Below are positions 6,538-15,528 of a stretch of 64,000 nucleotides of DNA, piece after piece (position 1 is the first letter of the stretch; every line of letters begins with the position of its first letter). The notes below the pieces were generated by a model. The model saw nothing but the letters and a program-made list of their open reading frames with translations, had not been told where the DNA came from and searched no databases. The translations under genes and the position numbers were made by a program. Origin of the DNA: Stenotrophomonas sp. VV52 (GTDB taxonomy: Bacteria; Pseudomonadota; Gammaproteobacteria; Xanthomonadales; Xanthomonadaceae). Where the stretch lies: the NCBI RefSeq assembly GCF_002893095.1, contig NZ_PKQQ01000002.1, positions 186,001 through 250,000 on the forward strand, written 5' to 3'.

Positions 6538-7863
6538 TTACGCCTTCGCAAACTCCGGGCGCGTCAGGTTGTCTGCATCGCCCTCGGTGCACAGCACCTC
6601 GTCTTCGATGCGGATACCGCCGTACGGGCGGAAGAAGTCCACGCGGTTCCAGTCGATGCTGTCGGCATGGCCGCGCTGCTTCACCTCGTCCAGCAGCATG
6701 TCGATGAAGTACACACCCGGCTCGATCGTCACCACCATGCCCGGCTCCAGCGAACGGGTCAGGCGCAGGTACGGATGACCCTCCGGACGCTCCACCCGGC
6801 CGCCCTTGTCGCTCGCCGCAAAGCCCGCCACATCGTGCACCTGCAGCCCGATCAGATGGCCCAGGCCGTGCGGGAAGAACGCCGCGCTCACCCCCGTCGC
6901 CAGCGCCGCTTCCGGTGACACCTTCAGCACCCCGAAGTCCTTCAGGATGCCCATCAACGACAGGTGCGCGTCCACGTGCAGCTGCTTGTAGTCCACCCCC
7001 GCGCGCACGCCCGCGCCCATCTGCTGCTGCGCCGCGTCGACCGCCTCGATCATCGCCTGGAACTCATCGTGGCCACCCGCCGCATACGTACGCGTGATGT
7101 CGCTCGCGTAACCGAACGCGCTCGCGCCTGCATCGATCAGGAAACTGCGCAGCGGCTGCGGCGGCGTACGCCCCAGGTCCGTGTAATGCAGCACCGCCGC
7201 ATGCTCGTTCAACCCGATGATGTTGCCGTACGGCAGCTCATTGGCGTCCTGGCCCACCGCACGGCAGTACGCCATGTGGATCTCGAACTCGCTCGCCCCT
7301 GCACGGAACGCCACCTCCGCCGCACGGTGCCCACGCACACCCAGCCGCTGCGCCTCGCGCATCAGCGCGATCTCGTACGGCGTCTTGTACGCCCGGTGCC
7401 AGTCCAGGTAATGGATCACCGGCTCCGGTTTGTTCGGCACGAACCCGCCCAGTGCGCTCTGCGGTTCACCCAGGATCGCGCAGCGCGACGCATCGCGCGG
7501 CAGCAACGCCAGCGCCTCGTCCGCCGTGCGGATGATCTCGATGTCGAAATGCGCCACCCACCAGCCGTTGGGCGCGTCCGGCACCACGTGCCAGTAATCG
7601 AACGGCTGGTGGAAGATGACCTTCGGCCGCTGCCCCGGCGTGTACACCACCCAGCTGTTGGGCACCTTCGTCAGCGGCAGCCACGCCTTGAAGTTCGGAT
7701 TCACCGCATACGGATAGTCGCGATCGTCGAACGCCTGGTAATGCAGCGTCCCGCTCGGAATCACCAGATGATCGAACCCCCCACGCGCCAGCGCCTCGTC
7801 GGCGCGTTGGCAGAGCACGCGCACGTGCTGGGAATACAGGGCAGCAAAGTCGGACTGGTTCAT
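6538..7863 (-). CDS. pepQ: Xaa-Pro dipeptidase (prolidase)
   Basis: A cytoplasmic M24 metallopeptidase that splits Xaa-Pro dipeptides. The 441-residue protein is close in length to E. coli PepQ (443). It opens with MNQSDFAALYSQHV and has the PepQ-type N-terminal domain with FKAWLPLTKVPNSWVVYTPG. The catalytic half shows the metal-binding motifs FLIDAGASAFGYASDITRTY (two Asp), FFPHGLGHLIGLQVHDV (His), TIEPGVYFIDML (Glu) and GGIRIEDEVL (Glu). It is divergent in sequence from pepP, which lies on the other side of the repeat island and points toward it, so the two prolyl peptidases converge. The stop is 19 bp from the closing SMAG hairpin of the island. Confidence 0.96.
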   Translation of the reverse strand: MNQSDFAALYSQHVRVLCQRADEALARGGFDHLVIPSGTLHYQAFDDRDYPYAVNPNFKAWLPLTKVPNSWVVYTPGQRPKVIFHQPFDYWHVVPDAPNGWWVAHFDIEIIRTADEALALLPRDASRCAILGEPQSALGGFVPNKPEPVIHYLDWHRAYKTPYEIALMREAQRLGVRGHRAAEVAFRAGASEFEIHMAYCRAVGQDANELPYGNIIGLNEHAAVLHYTDLGRTPPQPLRSFLIDAGASAFGYASDITRTYAAGGHDEFQAMIEAVDAAQQQMGAGVRAGVDYKQLHVDAHLSLMGILKDFGVLKVSPEAALATGVSAAFFPHGLGHLIGLQVHDVAGFAASDKGGRVERPEGHPYLRLTRSLEPGMVVTIEPGVYFIDMLLDEVKQRGHADSIDWNRVDFFRPYGGIRIEDEVLCTEGDADNLTRPEFAKA

Positions 7864-7945
7864 CGCGGGGGCTCATCAGGCAGTGCGGAATGCAGCCCCT
7901 GATTCTGCCGCAATCGGCCAGCGCGTGCTGTGCCGGAACCGGCAC

Positions 7946-8293
7946 TCAGACCGCCGAAGATTCCTCGGCGATCCACGCCCGCAGCTGCTCCTTGTGCTCC
8001 CGGCTGAGGGTCAGGAAGCGGAAGCCGGCCCAGCTCTGCCCGGTCACATGGCTGGGCTCGTTCCACAGCAGGTGCACGCCCACGTCCAGGATCTGCGGCT
8101 GGCCATTCGCCCCGGGAATGGCAAAGCGCATCTGGTACAGCGCATCCTCGTTCATCGGCACCGAGCACAGCATCAGCATGCCCGTCTCGGAAATGTTGCC
8201 CAGCCGCCCGATCACGGCCTCGGCCAGCGTGTCCGTCACCGGCACCTGGTCGTTGACGTTGCGGCGCGGCGCGCGGCGGGTGTCGTCGTTCAT
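7946..8293 (-). CDS. PilZ domain-containing protein
   Basis: A 115-residue single-domain protein matching the PilZ fold: an N-terminal RRAPRRNVN stretch in the place of the RxxxR c-di-GMP motif, and a GRLGNISETGMLMLC segment corresponding to the (D/N)xSxxG motif. It could therefore bind cyclic di-GMP; the arginine spacing should be checked before assuming this. It overlaps the end of the large upstream DUF1631 gene by 4 bp (ATGA), so they are translationally coupled and probably act together. The following gene, pepQ, starts 82 bp further on. Confidence 0.85.
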   Translation of the reverse strand: MNDDTRRAPRRNVNDQVPVTDTLAEAVIGRLGNISETGMLMLCSVPMNEDALYQMRFAIPGANGQPQILDVGVHLLWNEPSHVTGQSWAGFRFLTLSREHKEQLRAWIAEESSAV

Positions 8294-10719
8294 GCTTCAG
8301 ACTCCGCAGGGGTCGACGTGCCGGCCAGCGAACGCAGCGTGCGCAGGGTCGCCTGCCACGCCCGGTCGATCAGGCGGCTCTTGCCTTCGCTGACCAGCCG
8401 CGCCTGCCCGTGCGCCATCAACCGGGCCAGGCTGTCCAGCGAATGCTCGGCCACCTTCTGCCCGCGCGGATTCACGAACAGCGCGTTGTCGGTGATCAGG
8501 CTGTACCAGGACAGCCGCTGGCGACGCATGTCGCCCTGCTGGTTGGTGGTGAACTCGAACCACGTACCGAACGGAAGCGTGCGCAGCTGGCGGTAGTAGT
8601 CCTCCTCGGCCGGGCTGCGCGCCAGCGGCGCCTCGCGCCGGGCCTCGGTGCCTTCGGCCTGCTCGCCCAGCCGCGAGCGCGCACGGATGCGCGCGGTGAG
8701 CTCGGTGCGCGAGCTCGCCTCGTCCTCGCCCCCCGGGGTCGACAGGCGCCGCGCGATCGCCGACGCCTCGTCCTGGTGGTAACCCACCTGCAGCAGCGCC
8801 GATTCCACCTGCTGGCCCAGTTCGGCATCGCTTTCGGCGCTGCCTGGCGGCTGGCAGGTGACCTCGGCGATGCGCGCCGTTTCCTTCTCGCGCGCGTGCC
8901 ACTGCTCCGAGCCTTCGCCGTTGCGCAGCAGGGTCAGGGTCAGGACGTCCGACCAGGCCTGCTTCAGCAGCGACTGCACGAAGCGCGGCGGTGCCGCCTG
9001 CGCGCACAGCTGTTCGATGCTCGCACCCGCCTGCTGCTTGGCCGACTCCAGCCGTTCCTTGCCGCGTGCCGCTTCCACATGCCGGCGCTCGGCCAGCTCG
9101 GCCTTGTGCGCCAGCGCGCGGAAGTGCTGCTGGATCTCTTCATTGGCCGCATCGAAGACCGCCGAGTCGCCTTCGTAGTCGGTGACCACCTTGTCCACCG
9201 CACGGTCCAGCTTCTGCACCAGCTGCGGATCGACGTCGTCCTCGCCCAGCCAGTTCGCCCCGGCTTCGGCCACCGCATTGAGCAGTTCGCGCGCCGGGTG
9301 CTGGTCGCGCACGAAGAACGCCGGGTCGGACAGCGCCGCACGGGCCACCGGCACCTGCAGCCGGGTCAGCAGGTCCGCCGCCGCCGCATCCGGGCGCACC
9401 TCGCGGTGGATCTGCCCGTACAGCATGTCCAGCAGGTCGAAGGTGTCGGTGTCTTTCACCGTCAGGCTGGCCTGCGGGCCGTGCTCGGCGCGCATCTGCG
9501 CCAGCAGCGCGTCGTGCAGGTCGGCCATGCTGCGGCGGACCCCCGCGGCCTGCGCCTGCAGCTTGGCCAGCGTGGCATGCACCGCGCTGCTGTCCACCGC
9601 CACCGGTGGCAAGCGGCTCGAGTCGGCAGGAGCATCGGCCGCGTCAGCCGCCCCGCCCGGACCCGGCGCGCCGACAGGGTGGCCTGTGCCGGTCGCCGCA
9701 GCGGCGGCCGCAAGTCCGGTCGCGCCTTGGGTGTGGCGGGCCGCGTCCAGCAGGTGATGCAGGGCCGACAGCGCTGGCGCGTTCATGTCCGCGCCCGGCC
9801 CCGGCGTGCCCATGTCGGGTAGCGGCGGCGGGGTCGCGGTGGAGGCGGGCGCGGCGACCGGGCCGATCGCCTCGCTGGTCATCGCCGCCCAGCTGCCCGC
9901 GCCGGCCGACCCGCTCCAGCCGGTGACCGGGCGGTTGGCAGCGCCGCCGGCCGCGTTGTTGCCCGCGCCGCGCTCCGGCCCGGTGACGATGCGCCGGGTG
10001 GTGGCCGACCGGGCCAGGTACGGGGTGTAGACCAGGCCGGGCAGCACGCCCTCGTGGGTCAGCAGGATGTTGGCGCGTTCCAGCAGCTCGCCCAGGCGCT
10101 CGATCAACTGCCGGTCGAACACCCGGTACAGCGCCAGCTGGGTTTCCAGCCCGAGCGCGAACTCCTCGCCCAGGTCGCGCGCGATCCGGCACAGCACGTT
10201 GGGCCCGAACGGCAGGTCTTCCACGTCGAAGGCCGGCCCCGCCGCGAGCACGCCAAAGCGCTGCCCGAGCAGCTGAAGCGCCCCGGCCGAGCGTTGCGAC
10301 TCGCGCCGGACGATGTCGGCCAGCACGATGTCGCGGTCGATGTCGGTATCGGTGACCAGGGTCAGGGTAGTGGCCGAGACCGGCTGGGTCGGCGCCGGCA
10401 CATGGCGCACGCGCGGTTCGCGCAGGTTGGCCAGCACCGTGCCCAGCGCGTCCAGGAAGCGCGGCGCGAACTGCGCGTTGATCTCGTGCAGGCGCCGGGT
10501 CTGTGCGTAGATGTCGGCCTGGATCTGGCTGTTGCGGGCACGCTCGGCGTCGCGGAACAGCTCGCGCTCCAGCTCGACGATGGTCAGTTTGAGCGGGGTG
10601 CCCAGGGTCTTCTCGGCCAGCGCGTGCAGCGCGGCCAGCAGGTGGCGCACGCGCGGCGGCGCGTTGACGCCGGCGAACCGGGTCAGGTCGGGCTGTGATG
10701 AAGGTGCGGACGCTGACAT
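8290..10719 (-). CDS. DUF1631 family protein
   Basis: An 809-residue cytoplasmic-looking protein without signal peptide or membrane segments. The N-terminal third (VRHLLAALHALAEKTLG through GVLPGLVYTPYL) and the C-terminal third (LPFGTWFEFTTNQQGDMRRQRLSWYS, then NPRGQKVAEHSLDSLARLM) match the DUF1631 family. Between them, about residues 240-370, is an Ala/Gly/Pro-rich low-complexity linker. The WFEF...RQRLSWYS end resembles a PilZ-like beta segment, which is an inference. The function of DUF1631 is unknown; the 4-bp overlap with a PilZ protein suggests a c-di-GMP-related role. The ATG at 10719 is preceded by about 75 bp of non-coding sequence before hemW. Confidence 0.87.
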   Translation of the reverse strand: MSASAPSSQPDLTRFAGVNAPPRVRHLLAALHALAEKTLGTPLKLTIVELERELFRDAERARNSQIQADIYAQTRRLHEINAQFAPRFLDALGTVLANLREPRVRHVPAPTQPVSATTLTLVTDTDIDRDIVLADIVRRESQRSAGALQLLGQRFGVLAAGPAFDVEDLPFGPNVLCRIARDLGEEFALGLETQLALYRVFDRQLIERLGELLERANILLTHEGVLPGLVYTPYLARSATTRRIVTGPERGAGNNAAGGAANRPVTGWSGSAGAGSWAAMTSEAIGPVAAPASTATPPPLPDMGTPGPGADMNAPALSALHHLLDAARHTQGATGLAAAAAATGTGHPVGAPGPGGAADAADAPADSSRLPPVAVDSSAVHATLAKLQAQAAGVRRSMADLHDALLAQMRAEHGPQASLTVKDTDTFDLLDMLYGQIHREVRPDAAAADLLTRLQVPVARAALSDPAFFVRDQHPARELLNAVAEAGANWLGEDDVDPQLVQKLDRAVDKVVTDYEGDSAVFDAANEEIQQHFRALAHKAELAERRHVEAARGKERLESAKQQAGASIEQLCAQAAPPRFVQSLLKQAWSDVLTLTLLRNGEGSEQWHAREKETARIAEVTCQPPGSAESDAELGQQVESALLQVGYHQDEASAIARRLSTPGGEDEASSRTELTARIRARSRLGEQAEGTEARREAPLARSPAEEDYYRQLRTLPFGTWFEFTTNQQGDMRRQRLSWYSLITDNALFVNPRGQKVAEHSLDSLARLMAHGQARLVSEGKSRLIDRAWQATLRTLRSLAGTSTPAESEA

Positions 10720-10793
10720 CCGTTGTAGGTTCCGGCTCCCCTGAGAGCACAGAATCTACCGGTTTCCCAAGGTCCCCGCCAGAAGGGATCTCC

Positions 10794-12002
10794 CTACAGG
10801 AACAGTTCCACCACATCGTTGGTGAAGCGCCGGCCCAGCTCGGTGGGCTGCACCCGGTCGCCGTCCACCGTCAACCAGCCCCGCTCGACCGCCACCTGCA
10901 CCGGCGCGGCGATCCGCGCCCGCTCCAGGCCGGTGCGCGACTCGAAATCGCGCAGCGAAAAGCCTTCGTGCAGGCGCAGCAGGTTGAGCATGTACTCGAA
11001 TGGCAGGCGCCCGGCGTCGATCACCTCGTCGCCACCCAGCGAGGCGGCCGTACCGGCGGTGTCCATGAAGGTCTGCGGATGCTTGTGCTTCCAGCGCCGC
11101 AGCACGTTCTGCCCGGCGCCGCTGCTGATCTTGCCGTGGGCACCGGCGCCGATGCCCAGGTAGTCGCCGAAGCGCCAGTAGTTCAGGTTGTGCTGGCTCT
11201 GCCGGCCGGGGCGCGCATAGGCGCTGACCTCGTACTGCGCGTAACCGGCCTCGGCCAGCAGGCGCTGGCAGTGCTCCTGCATGTCCCAGGCCGCGTCGTC
11301 GTCGGGAATGCCCTGCGGCGGCCGCGCGAAGAACACCGTGTTCGGCTCCAGGGTGAGCTGGTAGTGCGACAGGTGGGTGGGCTGCAGGGCGAACGCGCGT
11401 TCCAGGTCATGCTCGGCCTGGGCCAGGGTCTGCTCCGGCAGCGCGTACATCAGGTCGATGTTGAAGTTGTCGTAGCCCGCGTCCTGGGCCAGCTTCACCG
11501 CGCGCTCGGCTTCGCCGCTGTCGTGGATCCGCCCCAGTCGCTGCAGCGCGGCGTCGTTGAAGGTCTGGATGCCGAAGCTGATCCGGTTCACCCCGGCCGC
11601 GCGGTAGCGGTCGAAGCGGCCATGCTCGGCCGTGCCCGGGTTGGTTTCCAGGGTCACTTCCAGGTTCGGCGCGAAGCGCAGGCGTGCCGACGCCGCCTGC
11701 AGGAAGCGGTCGATCGCCTCGGGCGGGAACAGGCTGGGCGTGCCGCCGCCGAAGAACACGCTGTTCACCACCCGGCCCCAGACCAGCGGCAGGTCCTGGT
11801 CGAGGTCGCGGATCAGCGCATCGACATACGCCTCGAACGGCAGCTCGCCCTTGGCCTGGTGCGAATTGAAATCGCAGTACGGGCATTTGCGCACGCACCA
11901 CGGCAGGTGCACGTACAGCGACAGCGGCGGCGGCACCAGCGACACGCCATGGTCGTGGTCGCAGGATTCGCCCGGCAGGTGGTTGCAATGTTCTTCAGAC
12001 AT
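10794..12002 (-). CDS. hemW: Radical SAM heme chaperone HemW
   Basis: HemW binds heme and a [4Fe-4S] cluster and is proposed to deliver heme to membrane respiratory proteins. The protein has the radical-SAM motif CVRKCPYC (Cys36, Cys40, Cys43), GGGTPSLF, a SAM-binding ETNPGT segment, and the HemW signature HNLNYW before RFGDYLGIGAGAH, which separates it from coproporphyrinogen dehydrogenase HemN. The C-terminus has the HemN_C domain. The start at 12002 gives 402 residues; the longer frame passes through two SMAG hairpins and is rejected. Even so, residues 1-19 form an unusual His/Cys-rich leader, and a GTG at codon 20 would give an E. coli-like N-terminus. It follows rdgB, a conserved pairing. 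Confidence 0.94.
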   Translation of the reverse strand: MSEEHCNHLPGESCDHDHGVSLVPPPLSLYVHLPWCVRKCPYCDFNSHQAKGELPFEAYVDALIRDLDQDLPLVWGRVVNSVFFGGGTPSLFPPEAIDRFLQAASARLRFAPNLEVTLETNPGTAEHGRFDRYRAAGVNRISFGIQTFNDAALQRLGRIHDSGEAERAVKLAQDAGYDNFNIDLMYALPEQTLAQAEHDLERAFALQPTHLSHYQLTLEPNTVFFARPPQGIPDDDAAWDMQEHCQRLLAEAGYAQYEVSAYARPGRQSQHNLNYWRFGDYLGIGAGAHGKISSGAGQNVLRRWKHKHPQTFMDTAGTAASLGGDEVIDAGRLPFEYMLNLLRLHEGFSLRDFESRTGLERARIAAPVQVAVERGWLTVDGDRVQPTELGRRFTNDVVELFL

Positions 12003-12006
12003 CTGG

Positions 12007-12030
12007 GTAGTGCCGGCCGCTGGCCGGCTC
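12007..12030 (+). repeat. SMAG-type GTAG hairpin
   Basis: GTAGTGCCGGCC-GCT-GGCCGGCTC, between rdgB and hemW. It forms a tandem pair with the next element. Confidence 0.75.
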
Positions 12031-12040
12031 CTCGCAATGC

Positions 12041-12064
12041 GTAGTGCCGGGCTCTGCCCGGCAC
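12041..12064 (+). repeat. SMAG-type GTAG hairpin
   Basis: GTAGTGCCGGGC-TCT-GCCCGGCAC, 10 bp after the previous copy and just beyond the rdgB stop. As two direct copies in the rdgB-hemW spacer they would form stable mRNA hairpins between the two genes. Confidence 0.75.
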
Positions 12065-12067
12065 GGA

Positions 12068-12661
12068 TCAATAAATAACCGACAATTTCTGCTTCAACAC
12101 CTGCAGCGCCTTGCCGCGATGGCTCATCGCATTCTTCACGTCCGGCGCCATTTCCGCCGCAGTCTGGCCCAGCACCGTGTCCAGGAACAGCGGGTTGTAG
12201 CCGAAGCCGTGGCTGCCGCGCAGCTCGTCGAGGATCTCGCCTTCCCAGCTTCCTTCGCAGATCAGCGGCTGCGGGTCGTTGGCGTGGCGCAGCAGCACGA
12301 TCACCGCGTAGAAGCGCGCGGTGCGGCTGCCGGCGGGAACGTCGCGCATCGCCTCGAGCAGCTTGGCGTTGTTGGCCGCGTCATCGGTCGGGCTGCCCGC
12401 ATAGCGCGCGCTGTACAGGCCGGGCGCGCCGTCCAGCGCGTCGACGATCAGGCCCGAGTCGTCGGCCAGCGCCGGCAGGCCGGTGCTGGCACAGGCATGC
12501 CGCGCCTTGATCAGCGCGTTCTCGACGAAGGTCAGGCCAGTCTCCGGCACGTCGCCCACGCCGAGTTCGGCCTGCGCCACGATCTCCAGCGGCAGGCCGG
12601 CCAGCATCGCCTGCAGTTCCTTCAGTTTGCCGGCGTTGCCGCTGGCCAGTACCAGTTTCAT
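12068..12661 (-). CDS. rdgB: RdgB/HAM1 family XTP/dITP pyrophosphatase
   Basis: A cytoplasmic house-cleaning enzyme that hydrolyses XTP, dITP and ITP to monophosphates so that deaminated purines are not incorporated into nucleic acids. The 197-residue product shows the family motifs: VLASGNAGKLKEL at the N-terminus, GLPALADDSGLIVDALDGAPG in the middle, GFGYNPLFL and SHRGKALQVL near the C-terminus. The ATG at 12661 overlaps the stop of the VOC-family gene by 4 bp, and rph lies one gene further upstream, so nucleotide repair and tRNA 3' processing share a transcript. hemW follows after two SMAG hairpins. Confidence 0.96.
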   Translation of the reverse strand: MKLVLASGNAGKLKELQAMLAGLPLEIVAQAELGVGDVPETGLTFVENALIKARHACASTGLPALADDSGLIVDALDGAPGLYSARYAGSPTDDAANNAKLLEAMRDVPAGSRTARFYAVIVLLRHANDPQPLICEGSWEGEILDELRGSHGFGYNPLFLDTVLGQTAAEMAPDVKNAMSHRGKALQVLKQKLSVIY

Positions 12662-13047
12662 CGCTTGGGCTCCAGCAGGTCCCACGTGTTGCCGTACAGG
12701 TCGCGGAACACCGCGACCGTGGCGTACGACTCTTCGCGCGGGGCTTCAAGGAATTCCACGCCACGCGCGGTCATCGCGGCATGGTCGCGGTGGAAGTCGT
12801 CGGTGTTGAGGAAGAAGCCGACCCGGCCGCCGGTCTGGTTGCCGACCCGGCTGCGCTGCTCGTCGGTGCTGGCGCGCGCCAGCAGCAGCGCCGCGGCGCT
12901 GCCGTCGGTCGGGCCGACCACCACCCAGCGCTTGCTGCCCTGGTCGATGTCCTCGATCAGGTGGAAGCCGAGTTTGCCCGTGTACCAGGCGATCGCCTCG
13001 TCGTAATCGGCCACCACGAGGGTGGCCAGGGCCAGCCGCCGGGTCAC
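12658..13047 (-). CDS. VOC family (glyoxalase/bleomycin resistance-like) protein
   Basis: A 129-residue protein with the paired beta-alpha-beta-beta-beta layout of the vicinal oxygen chelate superfamily: [22 protein letters not shown] at the start, KRWVVVGPT, then [16 protein letters not shown], and [14 protein letters not shown] at the end. Metal-ligand candidates include the final-strand Glu. The substrate cannot be predicted from this. The start is a GTG (complement of 13045-13047) that overlaps the rph stop by 4 bp (GTGA), and its own stop overlaps the rdgB start by 4 bp, so it is tightly embedded between two nucleic-acid-related genes. Confidence 0.87.
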   Translation of the reverse strand: MTRRLALATLVVADYDEAIAWYTGKLGFHLIEDIDQGSKRWVVVGPTDGSAAALLLARASTDEQRSRVGNQTGGRVGFFLNTDDFHRDHAAMTARGVEFLEAPREESYATVAVFRDLYGNTWDLLEPKR

Positions 13048-13772
13048 GGCTGCGCCAGCGCGGCCTGCTGCGCCGCGAACAGGTCGTTGATGCCCTTTTC
13101 GGCCAGCGCCAGCAGCGCGTCCAGCTCGTCGCGACGGAACGCGTGGCCTTCGGCGGTGCCCTGCAGCTCGATGAAGCCGCCGCCGTCGTTCATCACCACG
13201 TTCATGTCGGTGTCGCAGTCGCTGTCTTCGGCGTAGTCCAGGTCCAGCACCGGGGTGCCGCGGTACACGCCGACCGACACCGCGGCCACCGCGCCGAAGA
13301 TCGGGTTGCGCTTGATGTCGCCGCGCTTGAGCAGGAAGTTCACCGCGTCCACCAGCGCCACGTAGGCACCGGTGATGGCGGCGGTGCGGGTGCCGCCATC
13401 GGCCTGCAGCACGTCGCAGTCCAGGGTGATGGTGCGTTCGCCCAGCGCGCCACGGTCGATGCAGGCGCGCAGGGTGCGGCCGATCAGGCGCTGGATCTCC
13501 AGGGTGCGGCCGCCCTGCTTGCCACGCGCCGCTTCGCGGTCGTTGCGGGTGTGGGTGGAGCGCGGCAGCATGCCGTACTCGGCGGTGACCCAGCCTTCGC
13601 CCTTGCCGCGCAGGAAGCCGGGCACGCGGTTTTCCACGCTGGCGGTGCACAGCACGCGGGTTTCACCGAAGCTGACCAGCACCGAGCCTTCGGCGTGGCG
13701 GGTGAAGGCGCGTTCGATGCGCACTTCGCGCAGCTGGTCGGCCTGGCGGCCGCTGGGACGGGGATCGGACAT
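13044..13772 (-). CDS. rph: Ribonuclease PH
   Basis: RNase PH is a phosphate-dependent 3'-5' exoribonuclease that trims tRNA 3' ends and degrades structured RNA. The 242-residue protein is full length and not frameshifted as in some E. coli K-12 strains. It shows the expected motifs: [16 protein letters not shown] near residues 30-45, [39 protein letters not shown], and a C-terminal [21 protein letters not shown]. The ATG at 13772 gives the usual N-terminus; the longer open frame runs across the divergent yicC gene. It is the first gene of the rph-VOC-rdgB(-hemW) run and is divergent from yicC, an arrangement also seen in E. coli. Confidence 0.97.
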   Translation of the reverse strand: MSDPRPSGRQADQLREVRIERAFTRHAEGSVLVSFGETRVLCTASVENRVPGFLRGKGEGWVTAEYGMLPRSTHTRNDREAARGKQGGRTLEIQRLIGRTLRACIDRGALGERTITLDCDVLQADGGTRTAAITGAYVALVDAVNFLLKRGDIKRNPIFGAVAAVSVGVYRGTPVLDLDYAEDSDCDTDMNVVMNDGGGFIELQGTAEGHAFRRDELDALLALAEKGINDLFAAQQAALAQP

Positions 13773-13892
13773 GGATGGCTTCCGGTAAGACGGGGGATGC
13801 GGTTCCGCGCCCGGCCGGGAACCGGCAGGCGAGGAGGCTCGAAGAAGGCCGCTAGGGTACCATTCCCCCTTTGAGAGCATCGGAAACCCCGA

Positions 13893-14753
13893 ATGATTCG
13901 AAGCATGACCGCCTACGCCGGCGGCGAGCGGGCGACCCCCTGGGGCACGCTGGGGTGCGAGCTGCGCTCGGTCAACCACCGCTTCCTCGAGGTCGGCACG
14001 CGCCTGCCTGAAGAGCTGCGCGCGCTGGAACCGCAGCTGCGCGAGCGGATCGCCGCACGGCTGAGCCGTGGCAAGCTGGACCTGGTGATGCGCCTGCGCG
14101 CGCCGGAAAGCGGCGCCAGCCTGCAGGTCAACGAGGTCCTGCTGGGCCAGCTGGGCGCGCTGGCGCACCGGCTGACCTCCGACTTCCCCAACCTGCAGGT
14201 CAGCTTCACCGACCTGCTGCAGCTGCCGGGCGTGACCCAGGGCGAGGCCACCGACGCCGCCGCCCTGCAGGCCGAGGCCCTGTCGCTGCTTGAGCAGGTG
14301 CTGGACGGCTTCGTGGCCGCGCGCGAACGCGAAGGCGACAAGCTGGCCACCGCGATCAGCGAGCGGGTTGACGCGATCGAGCGCATCGCCGCCGAGGTCA
14401 CCACCCTGATCCCGCTGATCCGCGACGGCCAGCGCACCAAGCTGGCCGCGCGCCTGGCCGACCTGCCGCACCCGGTCGACCCCGGCCGCGCCGAGCAGGA
14501 ACTGGTGCTGTGGCTGCAGAAGCTGGACGTGGACGAAGAGCTGGACCGCCTGCGCAGCCACATCGTGGAGATCCGCCGCGTGCTCAGGCAGCGCGAGCCG
14601 GTCGGCCGCCGCCTGGACTTCCTGCTGCAGGAGTTCAACCGCGAAGCCAACACGCTGGGCTCCAAGTCGGTGGACAGTCGCACCTCCAACGCCGCCGTCG
14701 AGCTGAAGGTGCTCATCGACCAGATCCGCGAACAGGTGCAGAACATCGAATGA
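13893..14753 (+). CDS. yicC: YicC family endoribonuclease
   Basis: A 286-residue YicC-family protein. It has the N-terminal motif [12 protein letters not shown], followed by [25 protein letters not shown], and the C-terminal DUF1732 region [23 protein letters not shown] with [23 protein letters not shown]. YicC proteins have been described as endoribonucleases affecting small-RNA stability; the active site is not defined well enough to check here. The gene is divergent from rph, 120 bp away, and its stop overlaps the gmk start (ATGA), giving a coupled yicC-gmk pair. Confidence 0.93.
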   Translation: MIRSMTAYAGGERATPWGTLGCELRSVNHRFLEVGTRLPEELRALEPQLRERIAARLSRGKLDLVMRLRAPESGASLQVNEVLLGQLGALAHRLTSDFPNLQVSFTDLLQLPGVTQGEATDAAALQAEALSLLEQVLDGFVAAREREGDKLATAISERVDAIERIAAEVTTLIPLIRDGQRTKLAARLADLPHPVDPGRAEQELVLWLQKLDVDEELDRLRSHIVEIRRVLRQREPVGRRLDFLLQEFNREANTLGSKSVDSRTSNAAVELKVLIDQIREQVQNIE

Positions 14754-15412
14754 GCAGCCAGCCCACCCCCAGCGCCGCGCCGGCGCGTGGCACCCTGTAC
14801 ATCGTGGCCGCGCCCTCCGGGGCCGGCAAGAGCAGCATCGTCAACGCCACCCTGGCGCGCGACCCGCAGATCGCCCTGTCGATCTCGTTCACCTCGCGCG
14901 CAACCCGCCCGCGCGAGGTGAATGGCGAGCACTACCACTTCGTCAGTGCCGAAGAGTTCGAACGGATGATCGCCGCCGGCGACTTCTTCGAGCACGCCTG
15001 GGTCCATGGCGACTGGAAGGGCACCGCCCGGCAGTCGGTGGAACCGCAGCTGGCCGCCGGCCAGGACGTGCTGCTGGAGATCGACTGGCAGGGCGCCCAG
15101 CAGGTCCGCCAGACGGTCCCGGGCACGGTCACGGTGTTCATCCTGCCGCCGTCCAAGCAGGCCCTGCAGGACCGCATGCGCAAGCGCGGGCAGGACAGCG
15201 AGGCGGTGATCGCCCAGCGCCTGGCGGCCGCCCGCGAGGAAATGCTGCACTTCAACGACTTCGACTACGTCATCGTCAACGAGGTATTCGAGACCGCCGT
15301 GGACGAGCTGTGCGCCATCTTCACGGCCAGCCGCCTGCGCCGTGAGTCGCAGAAAGTCCGCCACGCCGGCCTGATCCAGGCCCTGCTGACCCCGGACGGC
15401 AACGGCAACTGA
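14750..15412 (+). CDS. gmk: Guanylate kinase
   Basis: Gmk phosphorylates GMP to GDP with ATP. The 220-residue protein has the P-loop PSGAGKSS at residues 22-29, the GMP-binding [20 protein letters not shown] segment, [14 protein letters not shown], the [14 protein letters not shown] strand, and [13 protein letters not shown] in the C-terminal part. The ATG at 14750 overlaps the yicC stop by 4 bp; the extra N-terminal residues before the core ([14 protein letters not shown]) are a short flexible tail. rpoZ follows after 116 bp with its own promoter. The gmk-rpoZ-spoT order is conserved in gammaproteobacteria and links GTP supply with (p)ppGpp metabolism. Confidence 0.97.
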   Translation: MSSQPTPSAAPARGTLYIVAAPSGAGKSSIVNATLARDPQIALSISFTSRATRPREVNGEHYHFVSAEEFERMIAAGDFFEHAWVHGDWKGTARQSVEPQLAAGQDVLLEIDWQGAQQVRQTVPGTVTVFILPPSKQALQDRMRKRGQDSEAVIAQRLAAAREEMLHFNDFDYVIVNEVFETAVDELCAIFTASRLRRESQKVRHAGLIQALLTPDGNGN

Positions 15413-15443
15413 CTGATTCACAAGGGGCGGGTAGCCGGTCGGC

Positions 15444-15473
15444 TTGATTTTGTCCAGCCCCGGCCGGTACAAT
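15444..15473 (+). promoter_or_regulatory. Predicted rpoZ promoter
   Basis: TTGATT (15444-15449) and TACAAT (15468-15473) are separated by 18 bp, about 55 bp upstream of the rpoZ start. Similar TACAAT boxes precede ridA and pgk. Confidence 0.6.
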
Positions 15474-15528
15474 CCGTCCCCTTTCCCTCATTCGATTGAG
15501 CAGCCCGCGTCGGCTGCCGGGAGCCCGC

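Noticed and set aside
12003..12071. Upstream extension of hemW to 12071
   Set aside because: The extra codons run through two SMAG hairpins and overlap the rdgB stop; no ribosome-binding site is present.
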